Of a stretch of DNA of 64,000 nt, positions 51,451 through 63,651 are shown piece by piece. Every line of letters starts with the position of its first letter. Positions within the stretch are counted from its first letter, which is position 1. The notes beneath the pieces were generated by a model. It was given only the letters and a program-made list of their open reading frames with translations. It had not been told where the DNA came from and did not search any database. This DNA comes from Enoplosus armatus (lineage: Eukaryota > Chordata > Actinopteri > Centrarchiformes > Enoplosidae), in assembly GCF_043641665.1 (NCBI RefSeq), contig NC_092188.1, forward strand, positions 19,179,704 to 19,243,703, in the 5' to 3' direction. Made by a program: the position numbers and the translations under genes.

Positions 51451-51525
51451 ATGGGCCTTTGTGATGAAGAAACACCTCAGCACCCACCTGCTGGGAAAAC
51501 ATGGAGTTGGACAACGTAAAGAGAG
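51451..51525 (+). CDS. znf407: Internal coding exon B of the same C2H2 zinc-finger gene, probably znf407
   Basis: The exon lies between TTTTGTAG and a consensus GTAAGT donor at 51526. Its first base completes the Gly codon left open by exon A. Then 24 codons read WAFVMKKHLSTH, LLGKHGVG and QRKE, and the last two bases (AG) start an Arg or Ser codon. Joined to exon A it completes a second finger of spacing C-x2-C-x12-H-x4-H, so the intron splits the finger just after its CxxC. Both flanking introns are phase 2 and the exon is 75 bp, so it is symmetric: skipping it would keep the frame but remove both zinc-binding histidines. The matching phase and the completed finger prove that the two exons belong to one transcript, despite a 50-kb gap. 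The gene name carries the same uncertainty as for exon A, with ZNF335 as the alternative. Confidence 0.85.
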
Positions 51526-53908
51526 GTAAGTTAAACACTTGCAACTGCATTCAGCGCTACAAATCACATCTGCTTTTCAGTCAAAAAGAAAATATAATTC
51601 TAGTACATTTACACTCATCAAAGGGAGAATTAGATTCAGATATGTTTCCCTATCCTGTGTCCTGACTGTCAAGTATTTGTCAAGAGACTGAAGTGAGAGA
51701 TATAGCAGGCGATTAATTTTAGATTTTGGAGGATGACTCCTATAACCCCTATGGAGGTCTGCAAGCTTTTAAGCAAGTCCCCACTAATTACAGTAAATTT
51801 CAAATTAAATATAACCGGAGATCCTCCTTCTCCCTAATGAGTTAAATGGCTTTCACTCATTCCGTCTGTCTCGGTCTCTTGCTTACATCCCTTTTTTCTG
51901 TCAAACTTTATCTGGCTCCCTCCCTCATCTTACTTTCGGCTCTCCCTCTTGAATTAAGGATGAATGATGTTTCTTTTACCATTTTTGTCTGCGTGTGCGA
52001 GCGCGTGTGTTTCTGTGTATGTGTAATGTCTCCCGCTTGGCCCTGTCTATCAGAAGCAGAGCCCTGCTGTCAGTGTCTGTGCGTTGTGTATGTGTGTGAA
52101 AAAGAAAGATGAGGAGATGAAGTTGTGAAGCCCCCCCCCCCACCCTGACAAGCCAAAACGAGACGTTAAACACCTCTCAATCTGTCAAGCGAGCTGCTAA
52201 AATAGAAACAGACCCGCTTTTTCATTACTCCGCAACCAAATTGATACTTTTGACAACGTGTGGTATTAGATATGACAAGTGGCTTCAGATATGGAAGTAA
52301 GCAGCCCGACCAGATGCCTCTCCATCTCTCAGACATTATCAACTAAATTCCTACTGTCAGCTGTTCATCTGGATTAGATGGAAACAAATCCTCATATCCT
52401 CAACTGCTTCAAGTCTCTGTTTCATCCACATTTCTGTTATTGTAACCTTTGTTTATCCAGGGAAAGCTGACATACCTCCATGCACTTCTTAAGCAACATT
52501 ATACTTAAAGTTACATACATTCACACATCTGACCTGCCCAGCACAACACCTACAACCTCCCAGTCCAACATGTATGCTGCTGTTGTCCAATTGGCATATG
52601 CACACTTGTAAAGGAAAGAACAAAAGCAAACCAAGGGGAAAAGAAAATACAAGAACAGAAACAACTTTATCTGCATTTTTGCTTTTGTAAAGATGAACGG
52701 GTCAAATGCAGATGCCTCTCCTGTTAACACTGGTTAACAACATTCATGTAACTCACTATCTTCACAACTGTAAAGAAAAAAAAGAATGAAAGAAGAGAAA
52801 GAAGACATTGTGATTACTTAATAAAAAAAAAGGCACAGAGGTAATAACAGGCGTGAACAGATCATTCCAGGGCAACTGCCATGACCTCAGGTATCGGTGT
52901 GCTCTGAAGACAAATGTGGGTTGAAGGCCGAAGTGAGCAAGCTGCCATTACTTCAGTGGCATCTCATTTGTAAACCTGCACAGTAGTAATACTGTAATTT
53001 ATGTAAAGGATTTTACTTTTTGACCACTTTTGCTAAGAAATGTGTCTGGGAGATCCTGTAGAACTTGAAGGAGTAGTCATCAAATACCATTAAAATAAAG
53101 TTTTAATAGACAGGACGGCTTTCACCTGCAAATCTTTCCACCACACTTACTGGGCTGTGCTGTTATCAGCTGCTCAAACAATCACCTTCAACTTTGGAAA
53201 CGGAAAGTAAAATCCACAAGCCTTTGCTCCATGAAATCAATTACTCTTCATCTCCATTAAATATTCATGTTTGCATTATTAGCAGCGTGCCTACAACGGA
53301 CCGAACGGGGACCGCTAAAGACCAGTGTCTGCAGTGTGCCACTGATTCCTTGCTGGACTTGGTACAGTCTGCATACGCTTCCCGGCCCTAATTCCACTTT
53401 TACTGTGGCACATGTTTTTATTTCATGATGTATTTCATCTGAATACAATGCAAAGAGTCATGGATTGCAAGTTTGTTGATTTATAATCATAAGCCGCTGA
53501 AGGTTACACAACCAAACACATTTCACACTAGTGTTTTGAGATTGAATTACAATCTGTCAGAGGAAGCAAGCGCTGACCATGATCAACCCAAACACTGTCA
53601 GTGAAAATGCGTTCAGTTTGATTCTGCTGCCGCAGTAATGGTGGCGACGCTAGAAAGCACAACGCATAAAACAGTCAGCGATCCACGCTAATTCGGAAAT
53701 ACAACTCATCTGGGAAGTGTTGTTTTAGCCATACCAATGAAAAGCACCGATTTTAGTTTTTGACGCCAACTAGGACGACGCTTTAACGTGGATTTAATCG
53801 ACTAAAAAACACCCGTCTCTAACTGCATCTCACTTTCACTCCCAAAGACGTGCTCTTTGTGCTCATTACTTTTGTAATAGAAGGTGGCAACACTGCCAAG
53901 GTCATAGA

Positions 53909-53909
<1 letters not shown>

Positions 53910-53940
<31 letters not shown>
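53910..53940. repeat. (CA)n microsatellite
   Basis: A pure CA tract of about 31 bp with a short impure extension to 53956. Confidence 0.93.
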
Positions 53941-53945
<5 letters not shown>

Positions 53946-54660
53946 TTCACACACAAGGGTACTGGGCTTGAATGAAGCTGTACAGTCCGTGTGTTACCTG
54001 ATAGTGTTTAGCTCAGTGTGTGTTTTTGCCAAAAACAACTCTAGTCACTCTGCTCAGCCATAAAGCATTATGCCACACAGGATCATTACATTCACACACA
54101 CACACACATATACACACACACAGAAGTACTATACGGTAAGGCACTGCATGGTAATACACACCTATGTAAACTTGCATATAGTTATGTCTGTATGCATAAA
54201 CACACTGTACACTCCCATTCACATGGACTGTCATCAAAAGATCATTCTGTCAATCCTTGTTTTCTCATTCTTTTTATTGTGCTCATTCATGCACACTTGC
54301 AAACACATGCCTACTGTACACACAGACATACACATGCACACACACACTCCCTTGCATGTGCACTCAGAGGGAGGACGGCCACAAGGTTTGTTCTATTTAA
54401 ACCTGTAAAACATGGTGTCATCATTTTTCTGACAGTCCTGCAGACAGAATTTATCTCATCATTAATTAACCATCATATTTCCAACACAGTGCAGCTTAAT
54501 TAGCACAAGGTCATTGGGGAGGGCTTATTAAGTGGAACAAATTTGGGCAAGTGTAAGAGAGGAGGCAGAGGATGGAGGACGGAGCGGGAAAAAGGAGGAG
54601 ACGGAGGAGAGGGAGAGAGAGAATGGTGGGATGACGAAGAGATAGGCAGAGAGGGGAGAT

Positions 54661-54697
54661 GAAAGAAAGAAAGAAAGAAAGGAAAGAAAGAGAAAAA
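54661..54697. repeat. (AAAG)n microsatellite
   Basis: About eight GAAA units with one extra G. It lies in a longer purine-rich strand asymmetry from about 54545 to 54700. Confidence 0.85.
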
Positions 54698-55889
54698 GTG
54701 TGTGTATAAGTGATTTGGTCCAACGTGACAGTGCTGGCTCAATGATTGATAACTGCAACGGTTTTGAAAGCCCAGACCTGGAGACTAAGACAGTAGCTGA
54801 GGGAGAAAGAGAGACAAGGAGAGGGAAAGGATGGTGAAACAAGCCAGTGTGTGTGCAGGGCATGTGTGTGTGTGTGTGTGTGTAGGGGGGCATCTGAACC
54901 GGCAACTGGGGACCAGTGTGGGGGGGGGGTTGAGAGGCAATGGGGGTTGTTGGGGGGGAGCCAATTGCAAACATATGCTGGCTGACAGCCGGTGGAGAGA
55001 TGGATTGCAGTGGGACAGTGTCAGAGAGGCAGTTTCATCACCATCTCTGCGGCCCTGCTCACCTGGTATTTTTAGAACACTGGGGAGATCTGTTAGTCAA
55101 AGGAAGAGAGGAGGAGGAGCAGGAGGAGGAAGAGACCTGACTAGCCCTAGGTAACGCCAAGCTCCACTTAGCCAAATCCGTCTGGGGCCTCAAACGCCAA
55201 GTTATTTTGGGTGGGTACCTGCGAGGAGGATGGAGTCCCACTGGTTTGGGTTTCAAAAGGCTGATAGCGCTGACGATGTTTGGTATCAGTGTTCTATTTT
55301 GGTTAATCAGCCTAAACTTTATTGATCCACATGGGGAATCTGTCCCCATTTGACCCCCTTTCCTCGGTAGTAAGGGGCAGTGAGCAATTCCTAAAAGAAT
55401 GACGCGTAAAGTATTTGAAAGTAAAGCAAAAAACGAAGGAGGGTTAGCCCAAAACATGGCTGTACAAAAACTTTCAGCTAGCCAGCCTACACACACTGCA
55501 GGGATTGTAGCCAAATTAAGCACTTCCTTTTGGTTGCAAACCTGCAAATCTTCTTGTGATATGGAGTCTACTTTCAGCTTACCATGCACGTTTTTACATG
55601 TTGAAGAAAACATGGAAGACCATGTTAAAAACACACAATTTGTTAAAACATGTTTATTTTCATATGATGTCCACACCTTTATGTAATCCAATCACAGCGT
55701 CTCATCACAGTCACTTCCCACTAATGAGTGCAGTGGGCAAAGATGGTCAACACCGGTCAGATCTGACTTTACATAAAAGGCTAATATTAGCCCCATGTAT
55801 CGTTATAACCCCAGCGGGGAAGAGAGGGAAGAGGGATCGGAGGGGAGGATGGGTGAGATGACAGACTCCAACTATGTGACAGGTTCTGG

Positions 55890-55892
<3 letters not shown>

Positions 55893-55932
<40 letters not shown>

Positions 55933-55937
55933 AGAGA
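55893..55937. repeat. (GA)n microsatellite
   Basis: A GA tract ending in GGGAGGGAGAG. Confidence 0.9.
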
Positions 55938-56731
55938 GCTGAACTGTTATAAAGTGACACAACTGGGTCTTCGTCTCAGTCACACCACCACTCCTCACTG
56001 CAGGCACCGAGCGGAGATGAGGGCTTTTTGTCCTTTTGTCTGCCTGCATGTGTGTGCTTCCTCGCAGATGTACACTTATGAGGACCACGTGTCCTCACAA
56101 GTTGACATAAACCCAGCTATGTGGTGTTTGATTGTAACGGCTTGCAGCGATCTCAAAAGGTTTTTTATTGTAACATTTTGCATTACAGCTCAGAATTATA
56201 ATAAGACGTTGTCACTTTTGTTATCACCCACTTGTAATGTTGTACCAAGTTGAATAATCCTTCTTCCTCGGTGCGTTTTCATCTGAATATATAACCTCCC
56301 TTATTTAGTTAATGGATGCGCAGTCTGCACCAGCCTAGTGGGAAAATGGTTGTGTTGTCTCCAGAATCTGTAAAAGTATTCCCACTAGTTTGCTTTTATT
56401 GATTTTGATTGAGTGTTGCACATCAAGAATTCACATTCACAGGAGAACAAAAGAGTTATCTTGATTGTAAAACAAAAAAGAGGACCATCAGTTTTGAATG
56501 TGTGGTATTAACTACAGCAAAGAGTAACTGCCCCTTAGGAGGAACATGGAATGAATTGTGTATCACTTCTGTCTTGTGTGACCAAAACTGACTTCTAATG
56601 TTATTGTAAATGTTATCCTCTGCCTTCGCTATCATCTAAATCTGCATATTATACCACATAGTTAGATTTTATTTCACAACTTTAATCTTCACTTCTGTTG
56701 TAGTTTACCATTTTAACCTTGATGTGCATCT

Positions 56732-56764
<33 letters not shown>

Positions 56765-57689
56765 CCCTGCTGTTATTGTGGGTCGGCAGGCACCTAAACC
56801 AACACTTCGATAACAAGGGAGTGGCTTGAGAGCATGATTGACAGCAGCGACCTTGCCTCAATTGCTTGTAATTAGTTCTTTAAAAACAGGGCGCCAAAAG
56901 ACAACTGACCTGTCTCACATACCTGTTTTCATAGGTAATTGTTAAAACGCCTGCTATTTTCATGCTTGTAATAATAAACTCCTTGGACTAATACACTCAT
57001 CACTCTTGAAACAGGAGTGCTGACAACCCAGTTTTAATATGTTTGTTTAAGTAGGGGAAAAGAAGCATGATACAAGCAGCTGGGGAGAATGTTTTCAGTG
57101 TTTTGGAGATGTTTAATTGCTAAAATCTGCTCACAGTTTTGCTCAAGTGCAGTTGCTGGTTTTTCTAGAGCGTCACTGTATGTCTGAGCCAAGTAAGCGG
57201 GTGCTAAAATCCCTCCGAAGAAAACAGAAAACCAGGTGAAAAGGCATGAACACGGATCCAGAAATAGCTAGCATGATGCATGCAGCGCAGGTGTGATGAC
57301 TCACAAAATGAAGACAGGGATATTCAGAGCATCCGTTATTACATGACTGCAGGAGAAGATTGTAGAGAATGACGATACTCATTGGATTGTAACTGCGAGT
57401 AGTAAATACATGTAGTTTATGTAAACGTTTCGTATCTTTATTTGTGTTTTTAAATTTGTCCATTTTGTCATTTATAATCAGTGTTTTCTTGAGAATGTTA
57501 TGTTTGGCATGGTAGAAGAGTTCTTCAGTAATTATGCATCAAATCAGACATGGACAACAGTGAAGTGATCATGTCTTATTTTCTGCCATGACACATCAAC
57601 AAAGCAGTCTTCTAGTCAGATCCAGGTTTACATAATGCACCACGTTTAGTTCTGCATGTTCACGTGGCAGAATTGATATATATACGTTG

Positions 57690-57910
57690 CTGTGGCCGGT
57701 CACGTCGCTGTGCCAGGGGCCGATCTCGGCTGAGCGGGCATCTGGCTTTGCAGCGCCGGGCTCTGGGCTTGCAGCCGTGTCCCAGCATGCCGCGCAGCGC
57801 GGCCATATTGCCCCGGCACAGAGGGCCGGGACCGTCGAGGCTTGACGAGTTGAGCAGGGGCGGAAGAGCCCTGCCTGGAGCCAGCATGGTGGCAATATGG
57901 ACCACACCAA
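57690..57910. other. CpG-rich block (possible small CpG island)
   Basis: By eye about 20 CpGs fall within roughly 200 bp, well above the rest of the intron. An 11-bp word CCATATTGCC (57803-57812) and its inverse GGCAATATGG (57891-57900) flank the GC-rich core, and the word CCAGCATG occurs in both halves. Open frames cross it on both strands, as expected for GC-rich DNA. It could be an internal promoter, an enhancer or an old exon-like insert; I do not recognise it. Confidence 0.4.
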
Positions 57911-57957
57911 GCAGGCAGGGGTCAAGTCACACAGACACTACGAGCCAGTGTGTGTGC

Positions 57958-57959
<2 letters not shown>

Positions 57960-58001
<42 letters not shown>

Positions 58002-58015
58002 CACGTGTGTGTGTG
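57960..58015. repeat. (GT)n microsatellite
   Basis: A pure GT tract to about 57997, then GCGTGCAC interruptions and more GT. Confidence 0.93.
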
Positions 58016-58739
58016 AGGGAGAAAAAGAAAAAGAGAGAGAGTTAGCAGTGTGATAGGGAGATAAAGAGTAGATAAAGACAACCCCTAATTCATTAGAATA
58101 AATCCTTTCCCTTAATTATTGATAATGAATCTGCTCTTTAATCTTTCTCTTTCTTCCTTCCCTTATCTGCCTGTGTCAGCACTTTGTCTCTCTGGCTTGG
58201 TGTTGGGTGGTAAGACCTAGTTTTCAGCCACCCAAGGGCAGCAGTCAATAACATCCCGTGCTGCTGGTACTGTAAGCAGGGATGTGATTAGCAGCACAGA
58301 GCAGCACAGAAAAGGCAGCAGGAAAATAGTAACTTGAAAGTAGCCAAGGATATGTGGCCTCGCTGTGGGATGTTCAAAGATCCTTGAGTCCTGGAAATCA
58401 GTTTTTTCTTGTTTTTATCTACAAAAAAAGGTTGGATCAATGTCAAATGAGACCTACTGCAACAACATAGAATAAACCAGAGTCTGGTACTGAAGCAGGA
58501 TCACTGTAACCGCTGACCAACATACACCAGTGATCAATTCCGTGTAGTAGTCTTAGTGCAACATCAGCTCACTGACTTCGTGCGCTTGCACTCATGAAGC
58601 TCCCTTTCCCAGAGGTCTGTGCAGCTCACGTGGTCCCGGCGTGGTACTGGCAAAGGCCTCAGCGACCCCTAGCTCACCTTTGTGTTTGCTGGCTGCTTGT
58701 TTGAACAGGAGCCAGCGGACAGCGCCTTGCTGTTTACCC

Positions 58740-58960
58740 TACTCAATATTTCATGGAGAATGAACACTCGCAGAATGAGGGATTGCGTTAATATTGCTGT
58801 TAAAATTAAGCGATAATTAAAATTTGTTAGTTTAAAAGCCATTGCAGTCTATAAAAGTTTGATTACTGGAAAATTAGGTGCATTAAGTTTTTATGGCTTG
58901 GCCTGTGCTATCGCTTGGGAACGATTTTTATGCACTTGTCATGGGCATATGGTGCAGAAT
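58740..58960. promoter_or_regulatory. Candidate regulatory block, AT-rich
   Basis: A repeat-free block with GCGTTAATATTGC, TTAAGCGATAATTAAAATT and TTTTTATGCACTTGTCATG. It ends where the TG tract starts. Confidence 0.25.

Positions 58961-58964
<4 letters not shown>

Positions 58965-59031
<67 letters not shown>
58965..59031. repeat. (GT)n microsatellite
   Basis: A pure GT tract of about 67 bp. Confidence 0.95.
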
Positions 59032-59034
<3 letters not shown>

Positions 59035-59814
59035 TGGGTAGGGGGCTGTGAGGGAAGCATGTTGGGTCTCTGAAAAGCTGACACACTTTAATTTTAAAAC
59101 CTCCACCCCTGTGGTCTTACTCATCATTAGTTAAAGCACTGTACTACCACAGCATGGTAGCAACATCTGTGACAAAATGCCAATTATAAATCTGGGCCTG
59201 AGTCTTGGAGTAGAGAGGTCAGAGGTCATGTGCGTCTTAGCTACATTATGGTCGTGCCGTTTGGCCAGTGATGTCACATCAGCACTCTGTGTATTGTTGT
59301 TGGTCACTCGAACATCCAGCTCCTTGTTGCAGGGTGCAGCAGGGTCCTATCGGCTCCTATTACTAATAATAATGTTAGTTAGCAGTCGACAGCCCGTCCC
59401 AGAGTTGGAAGCCACTCGTCATGTCAGAGCAGCATGACCTTGACTTGTGGAATAAATCTGCAGCAGTAGTTTGTCTTCTCATAGCAGCGTCTACCTCATC
59501 TCGCTAGTGCAGCTCCAACAGTCCCTCCAGTTTTTGAAGTTTTTCTTTCCCTAAGAATGATGTCACCCACCGCTGAAACCCAAGTGACATTACTCAACCA
59601 GACAAGAACGGAGAATGTGCACAGTTCACCTTCATATTCACTTCACATCCTGTGGCACAAAACCAGGCAGTTGTACAGTGACACAATTGTGTGGCTAACT
59701 GTTGACAGCGGCTGGACATTATGCACAGTGGGACTGTGGAAAAACTGGGCTGTTGCCAGCCTGTTTTTCTTTTCTATTGAAACATCAGACTGTCATGGCA
59801 GAAATGGATGTTGC

Positions 59815-59880
59815 CAGGCATCACTAATGAGCCAATTAATCAATGAATTAGCTGAGCAGCGATTAAATTAATGCGTGCTG
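59815..59880. promoter_or_regulatory. Candidate homeodomain-site cluster
   Basis: Five TAAT or ATTA cores fall within 50 bp (CACTAATGAG, CCAATTAATCAATGAATTAG, GATTAAATTAATGCG). Confidence 0.25.
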
Positions 59881-60879
59881 GACGGGCAAGCGGCAGTCGT
59901 GGATATATCCTGGGGAAGGTGATTAACACACACACACACACACACGGAACAGGCAGCGATCAACAAGGCCACTATTAAGTTGGACAACTTCCTGAACTTT
60001 TCTCTTTTCAGCTAAATATAGAACCGCTTAATTCACTTTTTCTTTTGTGTGGACTAGAGAAATATTATCATATTTTCCCATGTGGCTACACTGCATTGCT
60101 AATATGCTGTGGAACTCAAGAGAGATTGAGATGTAGTCTTTTATGCTATTATTCTTTTCAATTATTTCTGCCAGTCTTTAAGTACTATCTTCTAAAATAA
60201 ATAGCACAAATAATAAATAAATACACTTATATGACTAAATCTAAACAATAAATATACACTTTGACACCATATCTTTTTTTATTTCATAGATAAACAATGT
60301 AACATGATACTCACATGTGACCACACAAGTTAGATATTAGAATATTCATGGCCCAAATAACAAATCCACTGAAATCAATTACATGACATGAAGGCATCAT
60401 TTAGATGGCAATGTTACATGAATGTTTAATGAAATAAGTAAAAGAGGGTGTGATTTACAGGGAGTGGACATTATGGAAACATTTTTCAGATGTTCAAAAG
60501 TGTCTTTAAGTCAAAGGGACACTTGCATGCTGCCACAGATTCTCTCCTCACATACACCAAAATGGTTTGCTGTATGTGAGATGGTTAGAGAGAACATTTT
60601 GCACCCACACTCATAACTCTTTTCTTTCATTTGGGATAATCTTTGGTAAGATAAGTGATTGTGAAATTGACATTTTACTGGGGCCCCCCTAGTGCCCCCT
60701 CAAGGAAACATGCTGGAACTCCAAACTCACCGACTTATTGCATAAATCAACAGCTATACATGTGACGTACAGCAAGCATTTTTGTGTCTGTGCCTGTGCG
60801 GGCTGCGTGTGTGTAGTTTCATGTGTTGGACATCATATAAAGCTGATCCATCATATTGTGGGACAGTGGGGTCTGGGGC

Positions 60880-60990
60880 CTGTGCAGCGGACTGTCTTCA
60901 GCAGGCTGTAGGGGTCCTTTAGGGGTCTCCAAGGAGTCCCCAGCAAAATGAGGAACAGTCTCGGGTCACTGCAGTATAATTCACTGGAAA
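60880..60990. repeat. Possible fragment of a dispersed fish repeat
   Basis: The stretch has GTAGGGGTCCTTTAGGGGTC, CAAGGAGTCCCCAGCAAAAT and GAGGAACAGTC. This stepwise GGGGTCC/GTCCCC pattern resembles a common fish transposon-derived repeat. A shorter similar piece, TTCTCAAAGTGGGGTCTGGG, lies at about 9768-9788. Both calls are tentative. Confidence 0.3.
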
Positions 60991-61526
60991 TTATCCCATT
61001 TAGAGAATGTGAAAGAATGACTGTTGCAATTTTAGATGTCACTTCTCCCACTATCATCTCCTCATGTACACGATCACTAAATCAACAATAACAATGTTCC
61101 CTTATGGCCTAGTAGGACTAAATGTTGTACAGTAGGGGTCAACCATCAGGTCTACCTGATTTCTGCTGCACTTTGCATGGATGTGTGTGTTCAGCACCAA
61201 ACAATGCAGAACTCATCGTAATCGACTTTGTGTGGGCCGTCATTCCAGCACAGTACCACATCATCTCCCCATGTCCAAAGTCTCTAGCCAACCCCCCCAC
61301 ATTCTGCTCGAACCGAGATGTTATAGAAAAGGGGGGTGGGTGGCAATGTTGGGGAGGTTGCCTTGATTATGTGACATCCTCCGGAAGACCGCTGGAGTTG
61401 TTTCCTCCATTACTTAGAGGGGGGTGGGGTGGGGAGGCCTTTTCACTATTGAGACTGTCACTCTCAATTTGGGCTAACGGTAAGCATGCACAAGGCCTCC
61501 TGGATATTCCCCCCCACCTGCTCTCA

Positions 61527-61554
61527 CCCCACTCCCACACACCCACGCCATCCC
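61527..61554 (-). other. G-quadruplex-capable stretch on the minus strand
   Basis: C4, ACT, C3, ACACA, C3, ACGCCAT, C3 on the + strand gives four G runs with loops of 7, 5 and 3 bases on the minus strand. Confidence 0.5.
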
Positions 61555-61697
61555 AACCTCCCCTCCCCCTGCAGCGGATCGCCGTGGTGACAGTTTGATT
61601 AGATCATCAATCGTGGCCGTTAACAGCGGTTTTCCTGGGCACCTGGACCGGCAGGTCACAGCTGGCTCTGAGCTACCGCTGTCCCCCTGACCCAGAG

Positions 61698-61699
<2 letters not shown>

Positions 61700-61762
<63 letters not shown>
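61700..61762. repeat. (GT)n microsatellite
   Basis: A pure GT tract of about 63 bp. Confidence 0.95.
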
Positions 61763-61763
<1 letters not shown>

Positions 61764-62406
61764 AAGCACGCTTGCAGACACACAATTGCGCATGCAGTCC
61801 AATTGTTTTTGTGTGTGCAAAACCAGCTCTTTGTACTATATTTGTGAACTTTCCAGTACATGTTTGTGTATTTGTGTGTTGCAAGTCCAAGCTTGTGGCA
61901 TGGATCAAACATGGGGATATTTGTGCGCATGTCTATGTGTGTCCATGTCTATGTGTAAGCACAGTTGTGTTTGTGCTTTTGTAAGCGTGTGCGTGATTTT
62001 GAAATGACCCGAGTGCAGGGCAGAGCTTTATTTGGATGTCCACTGCTGTTTCAATTCAATACAAATGAGAAATGCATTTCCTCGGGGGGCCTTTAGACCC
62101 ACCTTGTTATTTTCTAATATGTTTTTTCTCTGACCCGGGAGGTCGAAACACTAATGAATGTTTTAATTCTATACAAAGGTTGTGAGAGACTACTTTGTAG
62201 AGAATGGCAACAACAGGTGAAACTGTAAATGTTTGTGCATGCAAAGAGACTGCTAGAGGAATACAATTAGAGGAATGGAGTAATACAGAGGACACATCTG
62301 TATCTGTGCCTTCTCTACCAGATACTTTCCAGAGTGTATTGTTCTCTCTGTGTTTGCAGATGCACAGATACCAGTGTGTAGCAGTTACGGCTATTCATCT
62401 GTAACA

Positions 62407-62446
<40 letters not shown>
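62407..62446. repeat. (CA)n microsatellite
   Basis: A pure CA tract of about 40 bp. Confidence 0.95.
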
Positions 62447-62449
<3 letters not shown>

Positions 62450-63614
62450 TTACCGTAGCTACACATTGCACTTCACAAATACAAATACACACACACACAT
62501 AAATTCACCTGCTTCCCCACGTTGTCTTCGGCGGCTGTATCAGGTTCCTCGTCGTTCTGGTAAAGCAGTTAAATTTATGGGCTAACAATAATGGGACAAA
62601 GTGTGTGTCTCATTGCGATTCCTCAGGTATTCCATGATTAAATAAATGTCCCCGGTCTTTTCATAAAGCTTGTTTATGGCAGCGTGGCACCATATGCTAC
62701 TGCTTCCACCCCACCCACCCATCTCTTTCACTCTCTCTCCCTCTCTCTCTGTTTAATTCTCTCTCTTTCTCTTTGTCTCTCTCTCCGAGCTTCATACACT
62801 GCCCTACACTGCCTCTACCAGATGCAAGGTAGCCATTATTCTGTGGCGGAGTCGTGGTGGAGAAGCTAAACTTGTGAATTAACATGTAGAGGCCATTACG
62901 GAGTGATGATGATATCCATCTGCGCCGTTCATAGGTGCTATTTAGTAAATTGTCTGCGCTATAATGGCACAACAGTAACAATATGATTCTGTTTTATCAA
63001 CTCCATGGTCTGTTCCCGTCTTTTCTGTTAAGTAGATGTTCAGGTGTGACTTATTTGCTGGATGTGCTGTTGAGTATTTGGTTTGTCGCAGCTCTGGGTG
63101 GTTCTACCCTGTTGGTCAGAGCAGAGGCAAACCTGTCATCTTGTTTCCCTTTTTTGTCAGAGAAAGATGTGCTGATTGAAATTAATAACAATAATGCCTC
63201 TGCCTTTTTCTTAACACACACTTTAACATTCAAATAACACTAAACAACATACAAAACAAAGTGAAAGGGAAAGCACTTATAAAAAAAAAAGTTACAAGGT
63301 TGTAAGTCCTAATCTAAATGATGCAACAGCATCTGCTTGTGGTTATTAAGGCAAGTCAGTATGTCAGATGTAGCAGATCATTCAATAAAATGTTCAAATA
63401 CAGAGTGTGAAGATTATTCATTTATCATGTCAGATATTTTTTGAGTCTTGCATACGTGAAACACCCATAAACCCTGATGCTTATGTTTTGTCTTCCTCTG
63501 TGTCCGTGACACTCCGGTCCTCTGTGGCTGCATAGTTTTAACTATGCAAACACACGCAAAGCAGCAAAAGTTGGGACTGGTAATTAATTCTCCAAAGCAG
63601 TGTATGACTGTATG

Positions 63615-63617
<3 letters not shown>

Positions 63618-63648
<31 letters not shown>
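63618..63648. repeat. (TG)n microsatellite
   Basis: A pure TG tract of about 31 bp, preceded by two copies of TGTATGAC. Confidence 0.95.

Positions 63649-63651
<3 letters not shown>

Noticed and set aside
57664..58053. 129-codon Arg-rich open frame and an opposed 109-codon frame
   Set aside because: GC-rich DNA lacks stop codons on both strands and no domain is visible. Kept only as a CpG-rich block.
61122..61598. 158-codon open frame on the + strand
   Set aside because: No domain is recognised, and the end runs through a C-rich low-complexity stretch.
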